From Epichloe hybrida (Eukaryota; Ascomycota; Sordariomycetes; Hypocreales; Clavicipitaceae), in contig JAFEKR010000004.1 of the NCBI GenBank assembly GCA_019022495.1, positions 558,001-622,000 on the forward strand: DNA of 64,000 nt. The letters run 5' to 3'. Shown here in pieces: positions 10,609-24,300 of the stretch. The first letter of the stretch is position 1. Each line of letters starts with the position of its first letter. The notes beneath the pieces were generated by a model, which was not told the DNA's origin, did no database searches, and worked only from the letters and a program-made list of their open reading frames with translations. The translations under genes were made by a program, and so were the position numbers.

Positions 10609-13044
10609 AAAGCTTTATACTACACTACACTATATCTTGTAGTATTTATAGTGTAGTATAGTATACTACACTATACTATATACTACACTATACTATATAC
10701 TACACTATACTATATATTACACTATAATAAAAAATTTTTACTATATATAGTATTTATAGTATTTTGTAGTATTTATAGTATATAGTAATAAAATAGCTTA
10801 TAATAACTAATACTAGCTTATACTAGCTTATAATAGCTTATAATAGCTTATAATAGCTTATAATAGCTTATAATAGCTTAGAATAGCTTAGAATAGCTTA
10901 GAATAGCTTAAAATTACTTATAATAAGTAAGAATAGCTTTTATTCCTTTATAATATTATAAGTATTAAAGTTTAATTAAGTTTAAATAATAAATAAATAA
11001 CTTAAATAAAAACATTAGTAAGTATTAGTAAATTACTATAGAAAAAGCTTTACTTTTTAGTTATTTAGTATTTTAAGGTTTATAAAAATATTAGTAAAAT
11101 AAAATACTTTTCTTTCTTATGTTTTTTTAAAATAATATTTAAAATAATAATAGTAAAAATATATTATTTACCTTAGTAAGCTTTATATATAGCTAGTACT
11201 AGTACTTTAGCTATAATAGTAATAGTAATAATAATAAACTCTAATATCTCTTTTTTCTTTAACTAGATTATAAAAAAGTATAAAAGCTAGTAATAAATAA
11301 AAGATATATCTAATAAGACCCACTTTAGACCCACTTTTGGACCCGCTTTTATAAATCCCTTCTTTTATAAGACTATATTATAAAAAACTATAAAAGCTAT
11401 AACTAAGTAAGAGATATAACTAAATAACCCTACTTTAGACCCACTTTAGACTTACTTTAGACTTACTTTTAGAAAAAACTATTTAACTAAGAAAGTAAGC
11501 TAAGAATAGTATTAATAGTTAAACCTAGTTTTAAACCTTATTTCTTTATATATTAAATAATTAAGAGAAATTAATTTAATATATATTTTTATAACCTAAA
11601 AAATATTATAGCTTTATTATTATAGCTTTTTTATAGTTTTTTAATTTTCTTTTACCTTAAAAACCTAAAAGCTTAATATAATTAGTTTTAATTTAAAGAA
11701 AATAGTTATATTACTAAAGAACCTCTTACTAAAGATATTAAAATACTATCTTTATAATAAAAGTCTTATTAATCTAAATATATTATTATTATATTTAATA
11801 TCCTATTTTTATATAATAATAAAGAATTTCTTTAGGGTAAATCTTAGATTAGAATATAAAAAATATACTAACATTAAATAGTAAATCTAAAAAAAAGCTA
11901 TAAAAGTATAAAAACCTTTAAAATTTACTAAAAAAAGTAAGCTATATATAAATACTACCCTCCCAGGCACGAGGTAAAACTGCTTAAATTATAGATCTTT
12001 ATTTTTTAACACCTTTTCTAAATATCTAGCCTTCTTCTCTAGCTTTTTATTTCCTTTCTTCTTCTTACTTTTCCTAAATTCCTTAATATTTTCTTTGGTT
12101 TTTTGAATTTCCTTTTTATCTAGAATTTCCTTGGATTTTTAGATAGCTATTAGGTTCTATAGCCTAGTGGTTATAGCCCCTAGCTTATAATTACCCTTAG
12201 CTATACTATTTTCTAATTAGTTAGTTATTAATTAGTTAATTAGTAGCCCTTAACCTACCTATGAATTCAAATTAGAGTGAAGTTAAGTGAGGATAAGTTA
12301 TATTTTTTTTTAGGGTTTAAGTTTGCCTTAGAGCTTTAAAGAACAAGTTATAAGATAGAAAAGATATAAAGAGATAAAATAAACATAGTTATAAAGGAAA
12401 GGGGAATTATATTAATTTATGCTATAAGTAAAACTTAAATGGATTTAAGTTTAACTATAGTTACAAATTATAACTATATCTTGCGTAATTATAGCTATAA
12501 AGCTTATTATAAACTTTATATTAACTTTTTAGCCCCTAAATTTATAGCTTAAAGCTTATTTCTTTTATGTTTTACCTAATACTATAATAATTATTGAATT
12601 TAGTTGTTATATATAGCACTAGCTAGGTATTACTAGTAATTTTTTTAGTTCCTTGAAGATTAGATGCATTAGCCACAGCTAATGACCCCAAAAAAAATTA
12701 AAAATCAATATATAAAGACTAAAATAGTTTGTCTTTAGTAACCCTATACTTATTATTAGCTTAATAGTTTAAATAAGCCTAAACTTTAAAAATTTATAAC
12801 TAAATAACTAAATTATAATAAAAAAAGAGGCTAATATAAAGCTAATTAAGAACAATCTAAGAAAAATTATAAGATAATAAAAGTCCTTACTTTTTTTTTT
12901 ACTAATATTACATTTGTAGTATTTGTAATATAGTGTAGTATTTACTACACTACATTTTATACTACACTACACTATAAACTACTATACTATATACTATATT
13001 GAAAGCTAAAATACTACAAATACTACACTACATGCAAAGCTCTG
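10609..13044 (-). mobile_element. hAT-like satellite-rich element, copy 1 (inverted, mutated)
   Basis: Reverse-complement relative of 34,399-36,554. The right end keeps the terminal repeat (TGCAAAGCTCTG at 13,033-13,044); the left end reads CAAAGCTTTATAC, a RIP-changed version. It has the same subterminal arrays of GTAGT-type repeats, the AAGCTTATAAT-like 10-bp array (about 10,796-10,920) and two of the 100-bp internal units (about 11,310-11,460). A 753-bp A-tailed repeat is inserted at 11,958. The two flanks do not form a proper 8-bp duplication, so one side has probably been rearranged. No transposase frame is visible. Confidence 0.72.
11958..12710 (+). mobile_element. Non-LTR-like A-tailed repeat, long copy (753 bp)
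   Basis: Inserted in the hAT-like element: the uninterrupted site is seen in copy 2 near 34,720. It is flanked by 11-bp near-identical direct repeats, TATAAATACTA (11,947-11,957) and TATAAAGACTA (12,711-12,721). The right end is A-rich (CCCCAAAAAAAATTAAAAAT) and shared with the short copy at 13,114-13,258. There are no terminal inverted repeats. A variable left end, a constant A-rich right end and variable-length duplications suggest target-primed reverse transcription. The minus strand also holds a short lysine-rich frame (about 11,990-12,130) that I cannot place. Confidence 0.55.
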
Positions 13045-13113
13045 CTTACTAGTAAGTGCTAGCTTTTATAATACTATATAAAGGCTTAATTACTTATATT
13101 ATTATACTTATAA

Positions 13114-13258
13114 GGTATAGGTAATAACACTACGGTGATTATTAAATTTGGTTGTTACATGTGGCACTAGCTAGGTATTGCTAGTAATTTTTTTGGTTTC
13201 TTGAAAATTAGATGCATTGGCCACAGCCAATGACCCCAAAAAAAATTAAAAATCAATA
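13114..13258 (+). mobile_element. Non-LTR-like A-tailed repeat, short copy (145 bp)
   Basis: Shares its last 120 bp with 12,590-12,710, including the hairpin ATTGGCCACAGCCAAT and the A-rich end. It is flanked by ACTTATAA on both sides (13,106-13,113 and 13,259-13,266). It looks like a 5'-truncated copy of the same element. Confidence 0.55.
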
Positions 13259-13266
13259 ACTTATAA

Positions 13267-14819
13267 AATAAGGTAGTTACTATTAATATTTATAATATTT
13301 ATAATAATTTTATAATTATAAGTATATTTATCCTAAAGAGTAAATTTAAATTAATATAGGCTATTTATATATAATTAGTATTACTAGTAAACCTTAGTTA
13401 GCTTCTTAATAGCTTTAAACTTAACCTTATACCTTAATTTATATAGTAAATTATAAAGATATTAAACTAAAAAGTATTTAAAGTATTAATATAATTAATA
13501 AAGCTTAATTTCTATAAGATAAGTTTAAGTAATACTTTCTTCTTTATTAAGAAGTATTTATATATATCTTTATTTATATATAATAAAAATCTTAATATTC
13601 TCTTACTATAAAATATTCTTTAATATATAGAAATTAATCTTTAAGTAAGTTATATTATTAAAATATAAAAAAAAAGAAGTATTTATAAGAATTACTTAAA
13701 AGAGAATAATTTTAAATAAAGTTAGTACTTTAATTAATCTAAGTACTTTAATTAGTTCTTTAAGGCTAAATTTAATCTTTACTTTCCTAGTATTTTACTT
13801 ATTAAGTATAATAATTAGTATTATACTTTATAAAGCTAAGAATTAAGGGTAGCTTACTAATAAATATCCTATAGTACTTATATTAGCTATAATACCTTTA
13901 AAGGTTTTAAATAAATATTATTCTTTAAGTATAAATATACTTAGTACTTTATTTAGTTCTTAAAGATTAAATAAATTTTTCTTAGCTAAGGTATAAGTTA
14001 TTACTTTACTAGTAAAAATCTTAGTAATTATATAGCTATTATATATAGTCTTATATATAAAGAAGCTTATAAGTACTTAGTTATTATTATTTTCTTTACT
14101 AAAACTAAGTTTTATTAGGTATTAGTTAATATTATTTTCTTTAGCTAATTTAAAATTATTATTATCTTTATATTATATTAGGAATATATTATATAAAGAA
14201 GCTATTAAGTTTATATAGGAATAATTCTTAAAGTATTAAAATACTTTCTTTTAGTTTTTATTAAAGTACTTAGTTAACTAATAACTTTTCTTACTATATA
14301 TATAATACTTTTTTAAGTAAGAAAGCTTACTTTTTAATATAAATTAACTATATTAGGCTTCCTTACCCTTACTATTATACCTATAGTTAGTTTAAAAGTA
14401 TTTCTTAGTATTAGCTTTTATAAGGAATTACTACTAATTAATTAGAGCTTTAGATTTACTAATTAATATCCTTATTTATTTATAAAAGTATTAAAGGTTA
14501 ATAGGAGAATTAATAATATAGGGCTTATATTCTAGGATTCCTTTATAAGTATTTAGTATTTAACTATAAAGGTTTAATTTTAACTAGGATTTATAAGTAT
14601 TTACCTTTTAGAGATCTAAAAGCTTTATTATAAGGTTCTTAAAGTACTTAATCTTTAATTTATTAGGGTTCTCTTAGATAATAGTAAGTAATTATAATTT
14701 TTCTTATAATAAATAGTTCTTTTAATATATATTATTTATCTTAAACTTTTACCTAATCCTATAGATAAGAGTTAGGAGATCTTAGGAGTTTTCTTAGCTT
14801 AAAAGGTTCTTTAAGAAAT
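13267..14819 (-). mobile_element. Copia relic, integrase to gag, strongly AT-rich
   Basis: The segment 13,325-13,460 is the reverse complement of 38,030-38,170, which lies in the integrase region of the plus-strand Copia B copy. The rest runs toward gag on the minus strand. No open frame survives. Confidence 0.55.
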
Positions 14820-15353
14820 TGTTGGATTCACAGGGTATTGAATTCAATGTAATACAGTCGTGAGCCCGAAGAATAGTATCGTCATTAATTATCTATTCTA
14901 GGCTGCGTTGTCTGTTATTATAATTAATTAAGTTGTAGGAAAAGAGAGGTAAAAAGCTAGAAGTTATAATATATAAAGGGAAAAGGGGTTACGCGTTTAT
15001 GTCCTTATATTTCCTAGCTAATTAACGTGCTAGGTTATAGGTTACGTGTGGGGTTCGCGCGCGGCCTAAGCTTTTACTAGGTAATTACGGCTATAACGCG
15101 TAATTAATATCACCTTTGTTTTAATACTAGAACTTCTCTCTTTTAACATAATTATTAACACGCGATATTAATTACAGAAATAAAAAGGAAAGACAGATTA
15201 AAAATGTAATTAATAGGGAATATAAGGAAAAGAACTCATAGCCTATCTAGGCATATAGTTACTAATAAAAAGGAAATAATAATCTTGCTTAGCCTATGAG
15301 CTTATATAAGGATAAGTAAGTCTTTCTAAATCCCTTCTTTCCTTAAAATAACA
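14820..15353 (-). repeat. LTR of the minus-strand Copia relic (534 bp)
   Basis: On the minus strand it begins TGTTATTTTAAGG and ends GTGAATCCAACA (TG...CA). Part of it (about 15,110-15,170 and 15,300-15,340) is related to the Copia B LTRs, such as the CTATTTATCC-like start and the GAGAGAAGTTCTAGTATT segment. It keeps GC-rich patches such as 15,050-15,075. It would be the 3' LTR of the element on its right. Confidence 0.62.
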
Positions 15354-18300
15354 TATATACCACACCATAGCGCGTATATAATATCTTCCTCCTCCTTAGT
15401 AATACCTTTATTCTCTTACGCACTACTATTAATTTCTATAGTCCACTAGGAGGGCCTAGTAAGCTAGCGTAGTTATAGCTACTAGGGATATTAACTACAG
15501 GGGCGTAAATCCCTTACGTATTACTATCTTATCCCTATGGTTACCCTCCTAGAGAATTACTTTTTCCTCTTACTATATATATATTATGCATGGGTAACCT
15601 ATCTCTCTATCTAGATAGTTATCTAGTTAGTTAAGATAAAGCTCTTAAGGGCCTTATTAGGTAATGCCTTTATAAAGGCATTAGCTAGGTTATTCTCTTT
15701 ATTAATCTATTAGATCTCATAGAGTTCTTAGCGTTTATATAACTATTAAAGGGCTATAATATTAATTATTAGGCGTTTCTCCTTTATTATACTAAGCTTA
15801 ATAAGGCACTTATATAAGGAGTATAAATTTATATATATAATAACTAGGATCTTTAGGAGCTTTAGTTAGTTAGTAACTAAGTTTAGGGTGGTTGTGATTA
15901 TATAAGCTATATTAATACTAGCTACTATACTATAGACTTCTAAGGTAAGTATACTTTGCGTAACTCTCTTACTCTTTGTTAAGCTAAAGTGTATAATATT
16001 ACCTTTAATTATAAACTTACTATTAGTATAGTCTTTATTCGCTAGGATAAGTATATATCCTAGTTGTAAGAATAGGTCCTAGTTATTAGCAAAGGATCTA
16101 TTTATAAAGGCAAAGAGCTTTGCTTTCTTAAGGTTAATTAGGATAAACATTAGACCTCTCTCTAGGTGATTTATCTACTACTTTAGGTAGTAATTAAGGG
16201 CTTTTATGTCCTCTAGGGTTAGCTCCTAGTATTATGTAGTAATAGATAGGTTAAAGCATGCCTTTAGTTAGCAGATTAAGGCAATGTAAGCGCCTTAGGC
16301 CCTTTGCTTAATGTATTTACGCTTTAAGTCAGTTATTAGAACTAACTCTAACTTATTGCTTTGCCCTTTCTGCTAGATCTTAATAGTATTATTCTCTAGT
16401 AAGATAATACTACTATTAAATATAAGAGAGTAGTCCTAAGTTAGGAATTGCTTTAGCTTTATATTAAAACCTACTATAGTAAGCTAGGTCTCTTCCTTCT
16501 TAGAGAACTTCTTGTCTAAGAGGCTAATTATATTATTAGTTTATATTCTAACGTAAGTAAAGTTAGGGCTTTCCTTTATAGTTATAAGTAGGCAGGGATT
16601 ATATATAAAGGTTTCTATCTAGAGGTTCTCTTTATAATGCTTATAATATATAACCCACTAGTGTGTTCCTACCTCTATAAGCCTATAGAGAGGTTTTATA
16701 ACCCTTAAGATTATACTAGGCAGGTAAAGATGCTATATCTAAATTAGCAAGCGCGCTAGGATTAGCCGCTCTAGCAATATATAGGCCTATACATAAGCCT
16801 AATAGATATCTCTTAGCTAGATAAGGAATTTCCTTAATCTTACTAATAGGGCTATTACGAGAATAAGACGTTAGCTTGCGCGTTAAATCATTAGGGCCTA
16901 TATAAGAATAGCCTATTTCCCTTTATCCTTATACCCTTAGATCATAAAGCATAACTTTTTATAAGGTTTTATTATCTTGCCCTTAATCTTATTAATAATC
17001 TAGGAATTAAAGATTTGAATTCTACTATATTCTTCCTTATTAAACATAATAAATTCAAACACACCTTACTTAATTAGAGCATTAATTTCCGCTTTTATTA
17101 ATAGCTTAAAAGGTTTACTAGGGGTCTTAATAATTCCTTCCTTACGTAGCTTAATTATAAAAGCTAGGTTATTATATTCTTTTGCTAATAGGAAGGTATT
17201 AGCACCTTAAGGTATTATAGGAGGGTTCTTCTATAGCCTTCTACGTCCTTACTTTAATAGTATTAGTAGCACTATATTCTTATTATAGGCCTCTTACCCT
17301 TTCTCTCCTTTCTCTTTACTAGGCTTTACTATCTTCTTTGCACTAGGATTATTATAGTAAGGCTTAATAGATATTAACCTAAAGGTCTTTAGGCCTCTAG
17401 GTATGTTAAGTGTATAGCTCTCTTTAGTAATTATTAGTAGCTTATATAGACCTGCCTATCCCTTGCCTTCTTACTAGACCTTAACCTTTAATCTAAGCGG
17501 TAGGCTAAGGGTCTTTAAGGTATCTAGGCTATTATGTTTAGTAAGGGCCTTATTAACCTTCTAGATAGCGTAAAGTCTCTTAATCTCTTTAGTGGCTTTT
17601 TATACTATAATTACACGCTATATAATATTAGGTAATAGTAAGGATTCATTTGTTATGTATAGGTAGGCTCTAAAGATAAGGAGGGTTAGGATAAGGCTAT
17701 TAGGGCCTGCGGTGTTATTTAAGGCCTTAATTACTATTTAAAGGGCAATAGGTTTTAGTGTTATAGGGTATTTACGTCTAATTATATTATAGGCTCTTCG
17801 GAGCAGCTTATAATACCTTTTAACCTTCCCTATGCTATAGTATACCTTAATAGGGACTTCCTTAATTAAAATTAACATTAAAGCTATGAATTATCTAAAC
17901 TTATTACCGTAGAAGTTTGTTCTAGCGTCTATAATAATAAAGTCTAGGGGGCCTAGGTAAGCATTAATCTAGTATATTTAGAGGGCTTCCTAGGTTATTT
18001 TTGTAAAGATATTATTAAGGAATTTCGCTATGTTAAATACTATAGCTATATTTACAGTGTGGAGTGTAAGGTAGTTACTATCTAGGTAGAAGATATTTAC
18101 TATTACTTTGTAATTAAAGCTATACTTATCCTTAAGGGTGAACTTAAAGTAATTAGGGCTATCTATATGCATTTAGTATTAGTAGCAGATTCTTATTAGC
18201 TTCCTAATAGCTTTAATATTAATATTATGCCCTAATTTACAAAGAACCTCATGTAAACATTAGATTAATGGATATCTAAAGCGGCAATGTAATTACTATA

Positions 18301-20440
18301 GCTTACCTTCTATAAGGTAGCTCTAAGCAACTACTTCTTCTTTCTATGTAAGAAGCATCTAGGCATAGCCTTATTTACGTATAATAGGGACTTTAATGTT
18401 TCCTTATTATAGCGTGTTCTTAGAGATATTAAAGTTAATCTTTAGATAGTTTATATTATTAAGGGATAAGAGGAATAGAGTGTTTATAAGAATAACCTAA
18501 AAGAGGATATTTCTAAAGGGAGTAGGCATATAAGCTAATCTAAGCGTGATAATTAGGTCTCCCACGCTGAATCTAACTAATGCCTTCTTTTCTATTAATT
18601 TATTAAGCTGTAATATAAGTATCTAATGTTATAAAGTAAGAAATTAAGGGTGCCTTACTGTAAAGAACTTTGCGGCTCCTGTATTAGGCATAATCCCTTA
18701 GAATGTCGCATAGGAATAGCAATCTTCTAACATAAATGTTACTAGGGCTTTGTTTATAAGTTCTTGCTAAAAGGGGTCTTCTTTACTAAGGCTATAATAC
18801 GCTACTTACCTTATTAGGAATTAAACCGTTTTCTTGCTATTAATATAGGTTCTATGTGTAAAGAAGCTTGTAGGTACTAGCCTATCTATATTATTAGGGC
18901 TATTATTAAATCCAATGCTCTTTATATACTAAGCGATTTTATCCTTAATAGGGGGTTAGGACTTATATTCTCCCTTGTACTAAGTAAGAAATAAATAATA
19001 TAAGTTATTAGTTAGATTCGTAAGGTAGTGGTTCTTAAAGCGTTAAAACACCTTCTTATAGTTCTCTTTAGGGTGCTTAGATAACTAGTATCCTTCCTTA
19101 CTATATATATAACACTTCTTTATATAGGGAGTACCTCCTTTTCCTTATAGTTTTAAGGGGTATTAGGTCTCTTTTCTATTCCTATTATATCTTTAGTTAG
19201 TCTAGAATTACTCTAGGGTTATAGCTTTAGTTAGGAACTATTAATAGTTCTTTTTCTCTTCCTTAATAAGATAAAGGGTTATTCTAATCTATTTATAAAA
19301 CTCTTATAGTCTGTCCGGCGGATCTATAATTACTCCTTTACACTCTAGAATACTATAATAAGCTCTAATAAGTTAATTCTAGAGTACCCTTTTAGTTTAG
19401 CTTACTTTAGGCACTACTTATTATAAGATAGCTAGTCTTTCTATAAGTTTATTAAAGTATTTAATTATTAACTTACTTAGGTTATTATTTATTATTCCTT
19501 ATAGGGAAGTATTATTCCACTCTAGTAAATATCTTTACTATATATCCTTAGTTTTAAATCATTCTCTTATATAGCTAATAAGCATAGGGAGATCTTATAG
19601 TTATCTAGGTTTAGAGAGGTAGTCTATATAGTATTATAGTGCTTTACCTTTAAGTATAACCTTAAAAGCATAACTAGCTTATTTAAGCTAGATATTAAGT
19701 AACTCATACTTTCTATAAAACATTTAAAGCTTTAATTTAAGGATATTATAGTTATTAGCACTATAGAGTTATTCTTTAGGGTATACCTTAGATAGGTTAA
19801 TAATTTACTTTAGTAAAGGTCTCTAGGTCTATAGGGGTTCTCTAGGTATTTCCCTTTATACTTATAGAAGGGGTAGTAAGGTCTTTAGGAAGTAAGAGAG
19901 TAGCTTTATAAGTAGCACCCTTAGGGCTTATTATTCCCTCTAATTCTCCTCTTCCTTATATTAGGAAGGAGGAATTATAGCTCTTTAAGCTATGCTAATA
20001 GGGGCACTACTAGCCCTAGATAGTATAGGTTACCTCTATTAGTAACTCTCTTACTTAGGGGCATTATTAGTAGTATTACTAGGGTAATACTACTAACTTA
20101 CCTCTAGTAAAGGTATAAGTAAGGGAGTTACCTATAGATACTTATAAATAGTATCCTTAGGCGGTCTTAACTCTAGGTTAATTAACCTTCCTAGGGGAGA
20201 TTAACTAGGCCTTCCTAGAGGGGATTAACTTAGTCTTCCTAGGGGAGTCTAGCTTATTAATCCTTTTAATAGTAATTATACTAATAAACAGGGTGATAGG
20301 GTAGGTTACCTAGTTCTAATATTACTATTATCTAGTAAATTACGGAAGAACTCTTTATTTTATAAGTTCTTTTAAAAGCCTATATACTTCTTCCTAGCCT
20401 CTTTAATTTCTTTAAGAGTCTAAAATCTAAATTCTTCTTA
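15354..20440 (-). mobile_element. Copia relic (RNase H, RT, integrase, gag), RIP-mutated
   Basis: Read on the minus strand in the order gag (about 19,000-20,400), integrase (about 17,700-18,300) and reverse transcriptase/RNase H (about 15,600-17,200). A 60-codon open piece at 17,990-18,172 gives integrase sequence (FKFTLKDKYSFNYKVIV). All else is full of stops. A 5' LTR is not found on the right; at about 20,440 the sequence switches to a plus-strand Copia fragment. Confidence 0.68.
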
Positions 20441-21093
20441 CCTTAACCTATAATCCTTGCTTATTAATTACAGCCCTAAATAATAAGAACCTCTTTAGTA
20501 TTATTAGAATATAAACTAATAATATATTAGGCTTAAGTAATAATAACTTCTTCTAAAAAGAAAAGAAAGAGCTCCCTCTAGAAAGCTAAGTTTATAGCTA
20601 AAGAAAAGTAATAATTAACTACTAAGAATCCCCTTATCTTTAATAGTTATATCTTAACCTAAAACACTAATAATTTACTAATCTTAACCTAGAAGGGCTA
20701 AAGTTAGAAGATTAAGGAAGTTAATCCTTAATCCCTAATAGTAAAGTAAGATTATATAAAATAATAAACCTAAGGAAGCTATATTATAACTATATATTAA
20801 CTAGAAGCTTCCTATAACTTATTAATTATAGCTTAATACTAAGAACCCTTTACTAAAGATATTATATACCTTAATAAATACCTTAAATAGTAAATTAATA
20901 ATTAATAATATAGGCTATAATATATCCCTTTAGTTCTAAAGGAAGTAAAGCTCTTTATATTTATAAATAAATTACTTACTAATAATAAGGATTTAAGCTT
21001 ATAGATTAAATACATAATTATAATTAGTAATAAGATAATATAAGATAATAATACCTTTATTATAAAAGGTAATATTATTATATATAGCTTGAT
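20441..21093 (+). mobile_element. Outer Copia C-family fragment (RT to RNase H) holding the family C insertion
   Basis: Closely matches 33,898-34,398 plus 36,555-36,712, the same part of the inserted element. It ends at 21,093 where the family C LTR starts; its continuation is found at 37,546 beyond the insertion. Confidence 0.7.
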
Positions 21094-21353
21094 TGTTGAT
21101 TCCTTCGAATCTTCATCGGTTTAATCGTAGCCAAAGACCAGACTAATTGTGAGTCTGGCGCAATGCACGCGATATGATTGGCTGCATTAATTCGCTACCC
21201 CCTCTTTTACCTTATATACGGATTTCGCCTACTTTTCTAGCATCCAGACTTTCCCTCTCTTCTCTCTCTTTCCTAGCTAGCTAACTAACTATTATTAACT
21301 TTAATTATATAGGATTCCCCTATTACCTATATAGGACCTTAGTGTAACTAATA
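21094..21353 (+). repeat. Copia C 5' LTR (260 bp)
   Basis: Starts TGTTGATTCCTTCG and ends near GTGTAACTAATA, the last bases changed by RIP from the CAACA end seen in the 3' copy. It includes a pyrimidine-rich stretch (about 21,249-21,275). Confidence 0.78.
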
Positions 21354-24300
21354 CTAATTAGTAGTTAACTTTATAACTATAAATAAGCTAGGTATTATAA
21401 GAAGAGATATTTTTATAAACACTACTACTACTACCCCTTATTATACTGTAATGATTATTGTAGTAAAGAGGCATAACTATATAAGTATGCTAAAGGAAGA
21501 GACTAGAATCCTAGTTATAGGCTTGTTAGGCTTCTAAGGAATTAATCTATTAACCCTTAGGCTAAGGGATATAACTTTGTTATATCTATCTAGGATATTA
21601 TTATTAATTATTGATTTTATTGTCTATTACGAGAAAACTAACTAACTAACTGAATCTATTGCCGTGAGGTATTTATTTTGAACCTAACGTTAAATAACCT
21701 TAGCTAAGCTAGCTAATATACCTATAAATTCCCTTTAATACATTACCTTCTAACAAACCTTTAATCTCTCCCTATAAGCATCTATTACTTATTTTTTGCC
21801 CCCTTTACTCTTAGTGCTATTTACCCTATGCTTATTAGTAAGAAAGAGAGATTACCTCCTTCTCTCTTTTTTATAAAAAATAGGAAGTAATAATCCCTAT
21901 TATTTCCCTATTACTTTTCTTATTATTTTTTAGTTACTTTTAGTACTTCTATTACTTTATTTATCCCTATTAATTTATTCTTATTACTACTTTTACTGCT
22001 TTTTCTTTTGTTTTTCCTATTTTTATAATCTTCTAATTTTATTAAAGTAATAACGCTTCTTAAGTGTAAAAGAAGACCTTTATAATAGTAATAGGCAAAC
22101 ATAGGAGCTTAATTAGTAGTAATAATAATAACTTAATAGTATCTTTTTTATAGTTAAAGATAGTAGAGAAATCTAGACCTTTTATAAGAGGAAGGGCTAC
22201 TAGTAATAGTAAGGCTCTAATTATTACCCCTAAAAGACCTTAAGAGTATAAGTTACCTTTATGTCTTTAATAGCTTACTTATAACTTCTCTAGTAATTAG
22301 AAAGAATCTATTAAGCTAGATCTAGAGACTACTACATAGCTTAAGCTTAATAACTAGATTATAAGATTTATTAACCTTAGTAAGTATTAAGGTTAGAAAG
22401 ATAATAACTTATAGGAATTATTCTAAGAAGACTTTAAAGGCTAGTCTAAAGATACCTTTAAAAGGGCTATAAAGGAAGTTATTAGAGAATTACGTAATTC
22501 TCTATAAGATTACAGCGTTCTTATTAAGCAAGGCCTAGGATATTTAATCCTAGTATCCCTTAAAGAAGTGCTTTATTAAACTTTAATACCTCTTTAGTTA
22601 TAGGAAAGATTATAAGAAAGACTATAATCTTCTAAACCCCTAGAGCCTTAATATTAATAGCCCTAATAACCTACCCTAGAAATCCACCTTCCCTAACCCT
22701 AAAGACTACCTAAACCTTCATAAGAGCCCCTATAATAATCCCTATTAAATCAATAGCTTTATCCTAATAATCGTTATTAATAATAACTAGTGGACTATTA
22801 TTTATAATAAATTATGCCTTTATAGTAATTCCTCTCTAAAGATTAGATTATAAAGAAGATCTTAAAGCTTATAAAGATATATAAGGATAGCAACCACTAT
22901 AGTAGGAAGCTATATAACTTCTTAACGCTAAAGATTATGCTCTTTAAGAATAAGTATAATAGAATTAACCTTCCTTAAATATATTATTAGAAGGCTTTCC
23001 CTATTATATTAATAGGTAATACTAAATAATACTTCCTTAATTACCTCTTTAGGAATAACTATTTCTATAAAGAGATAATTACTTATATCTATTAACGCTT
23101 TAAGATAGAAAACAACTAGTAATTCTATTACTATAAATAGAGTAATATAATATTAAAGAATATAATTAAGAAGAACCCTAATAAAAGCAAGCTTAATTAC
23201 CTTAAGATTATATTATTAACCCTTAAGAAAATCTATAGAGGGCTATACCTTACTAAAATAGTAAATACTAAGCTTTATAAGTAAGCGTTAAATACTATAG
23301 CTAGTATACCTAAATATTAGATAGTAGAATACATATACTCCCTAGGCTTTAAAAGTCTTACTAAAGACCTCTATAAGGTAATTACTATTATAGAATTAAA
23401 TAAGAATTCCTCCTAATACCTTTAATACTAATAAGGAGACCCTCTAGAGGCTATATTTACTAATTATTAGTATAGATAATAATCCTATAGTAAAGGAAGC
23501 TATTATAAATAAAGCCCTAGGCTAAGTACTAAGCGCTACTTTATATATAGTAAGAGTAGCTACTAGTTCTCTAATTACTTTACTAAAGAGTATTGAAAGG
23601 AGAAGGACTACTAGTAGGCTAGTAAAATATATTATATACCCCCTTAAGAGAAGAGATTCTAGGTATTTCTTACCTCCTATAAAGGGTAGGATAATAATAA
23701 GCCTAATAAGGGCTTAGGTTAGGATTAGGAATTATATCTTATTAAATATATAAAGGCTAAGGATAATAATAATAATATAGAGGAGCTACTATTAATAGTA
23801 TATCTAAGTATTATATAATTCTTTTACTCTAGACTATAGACTAACTATAATGCTACTAATGTTAATATCCTTGTAACCCTAAATAATTAAGCTTTTTAAC
23901 ATATATTCCTTAGGTAAGAGTTCTATAAGCCATAAGAGTGTAATAAAGGCTTAATTTACTATATCTTTAAAGAATACTATTCTAAAGAGATCTTTAGAGG
24001 GATTATACCTAATACTAGCGCTATAAGGAAATTAAGTATAGGAGAGGTATAAGTAAAGGCTTTGCTAAGATTAATACCTTTATTAAAGGTAATTCCCTAT
24101 AAACCCTAAATTATTATATTTAGCGCTAGATAAGTAGTTATAAGAGGCATTATCCACGTGCCTATAGAACTTAGAGAGCTTAAATTCTATATCCTTAATA
24201 TAGCTACCCCCTTTCTCTTCTTAATTACTAATATAAATAAGATATAAGTTAAGATTAATAACCTTGCTAACGTACTTATCTAAGGTAATAAGACTATACC

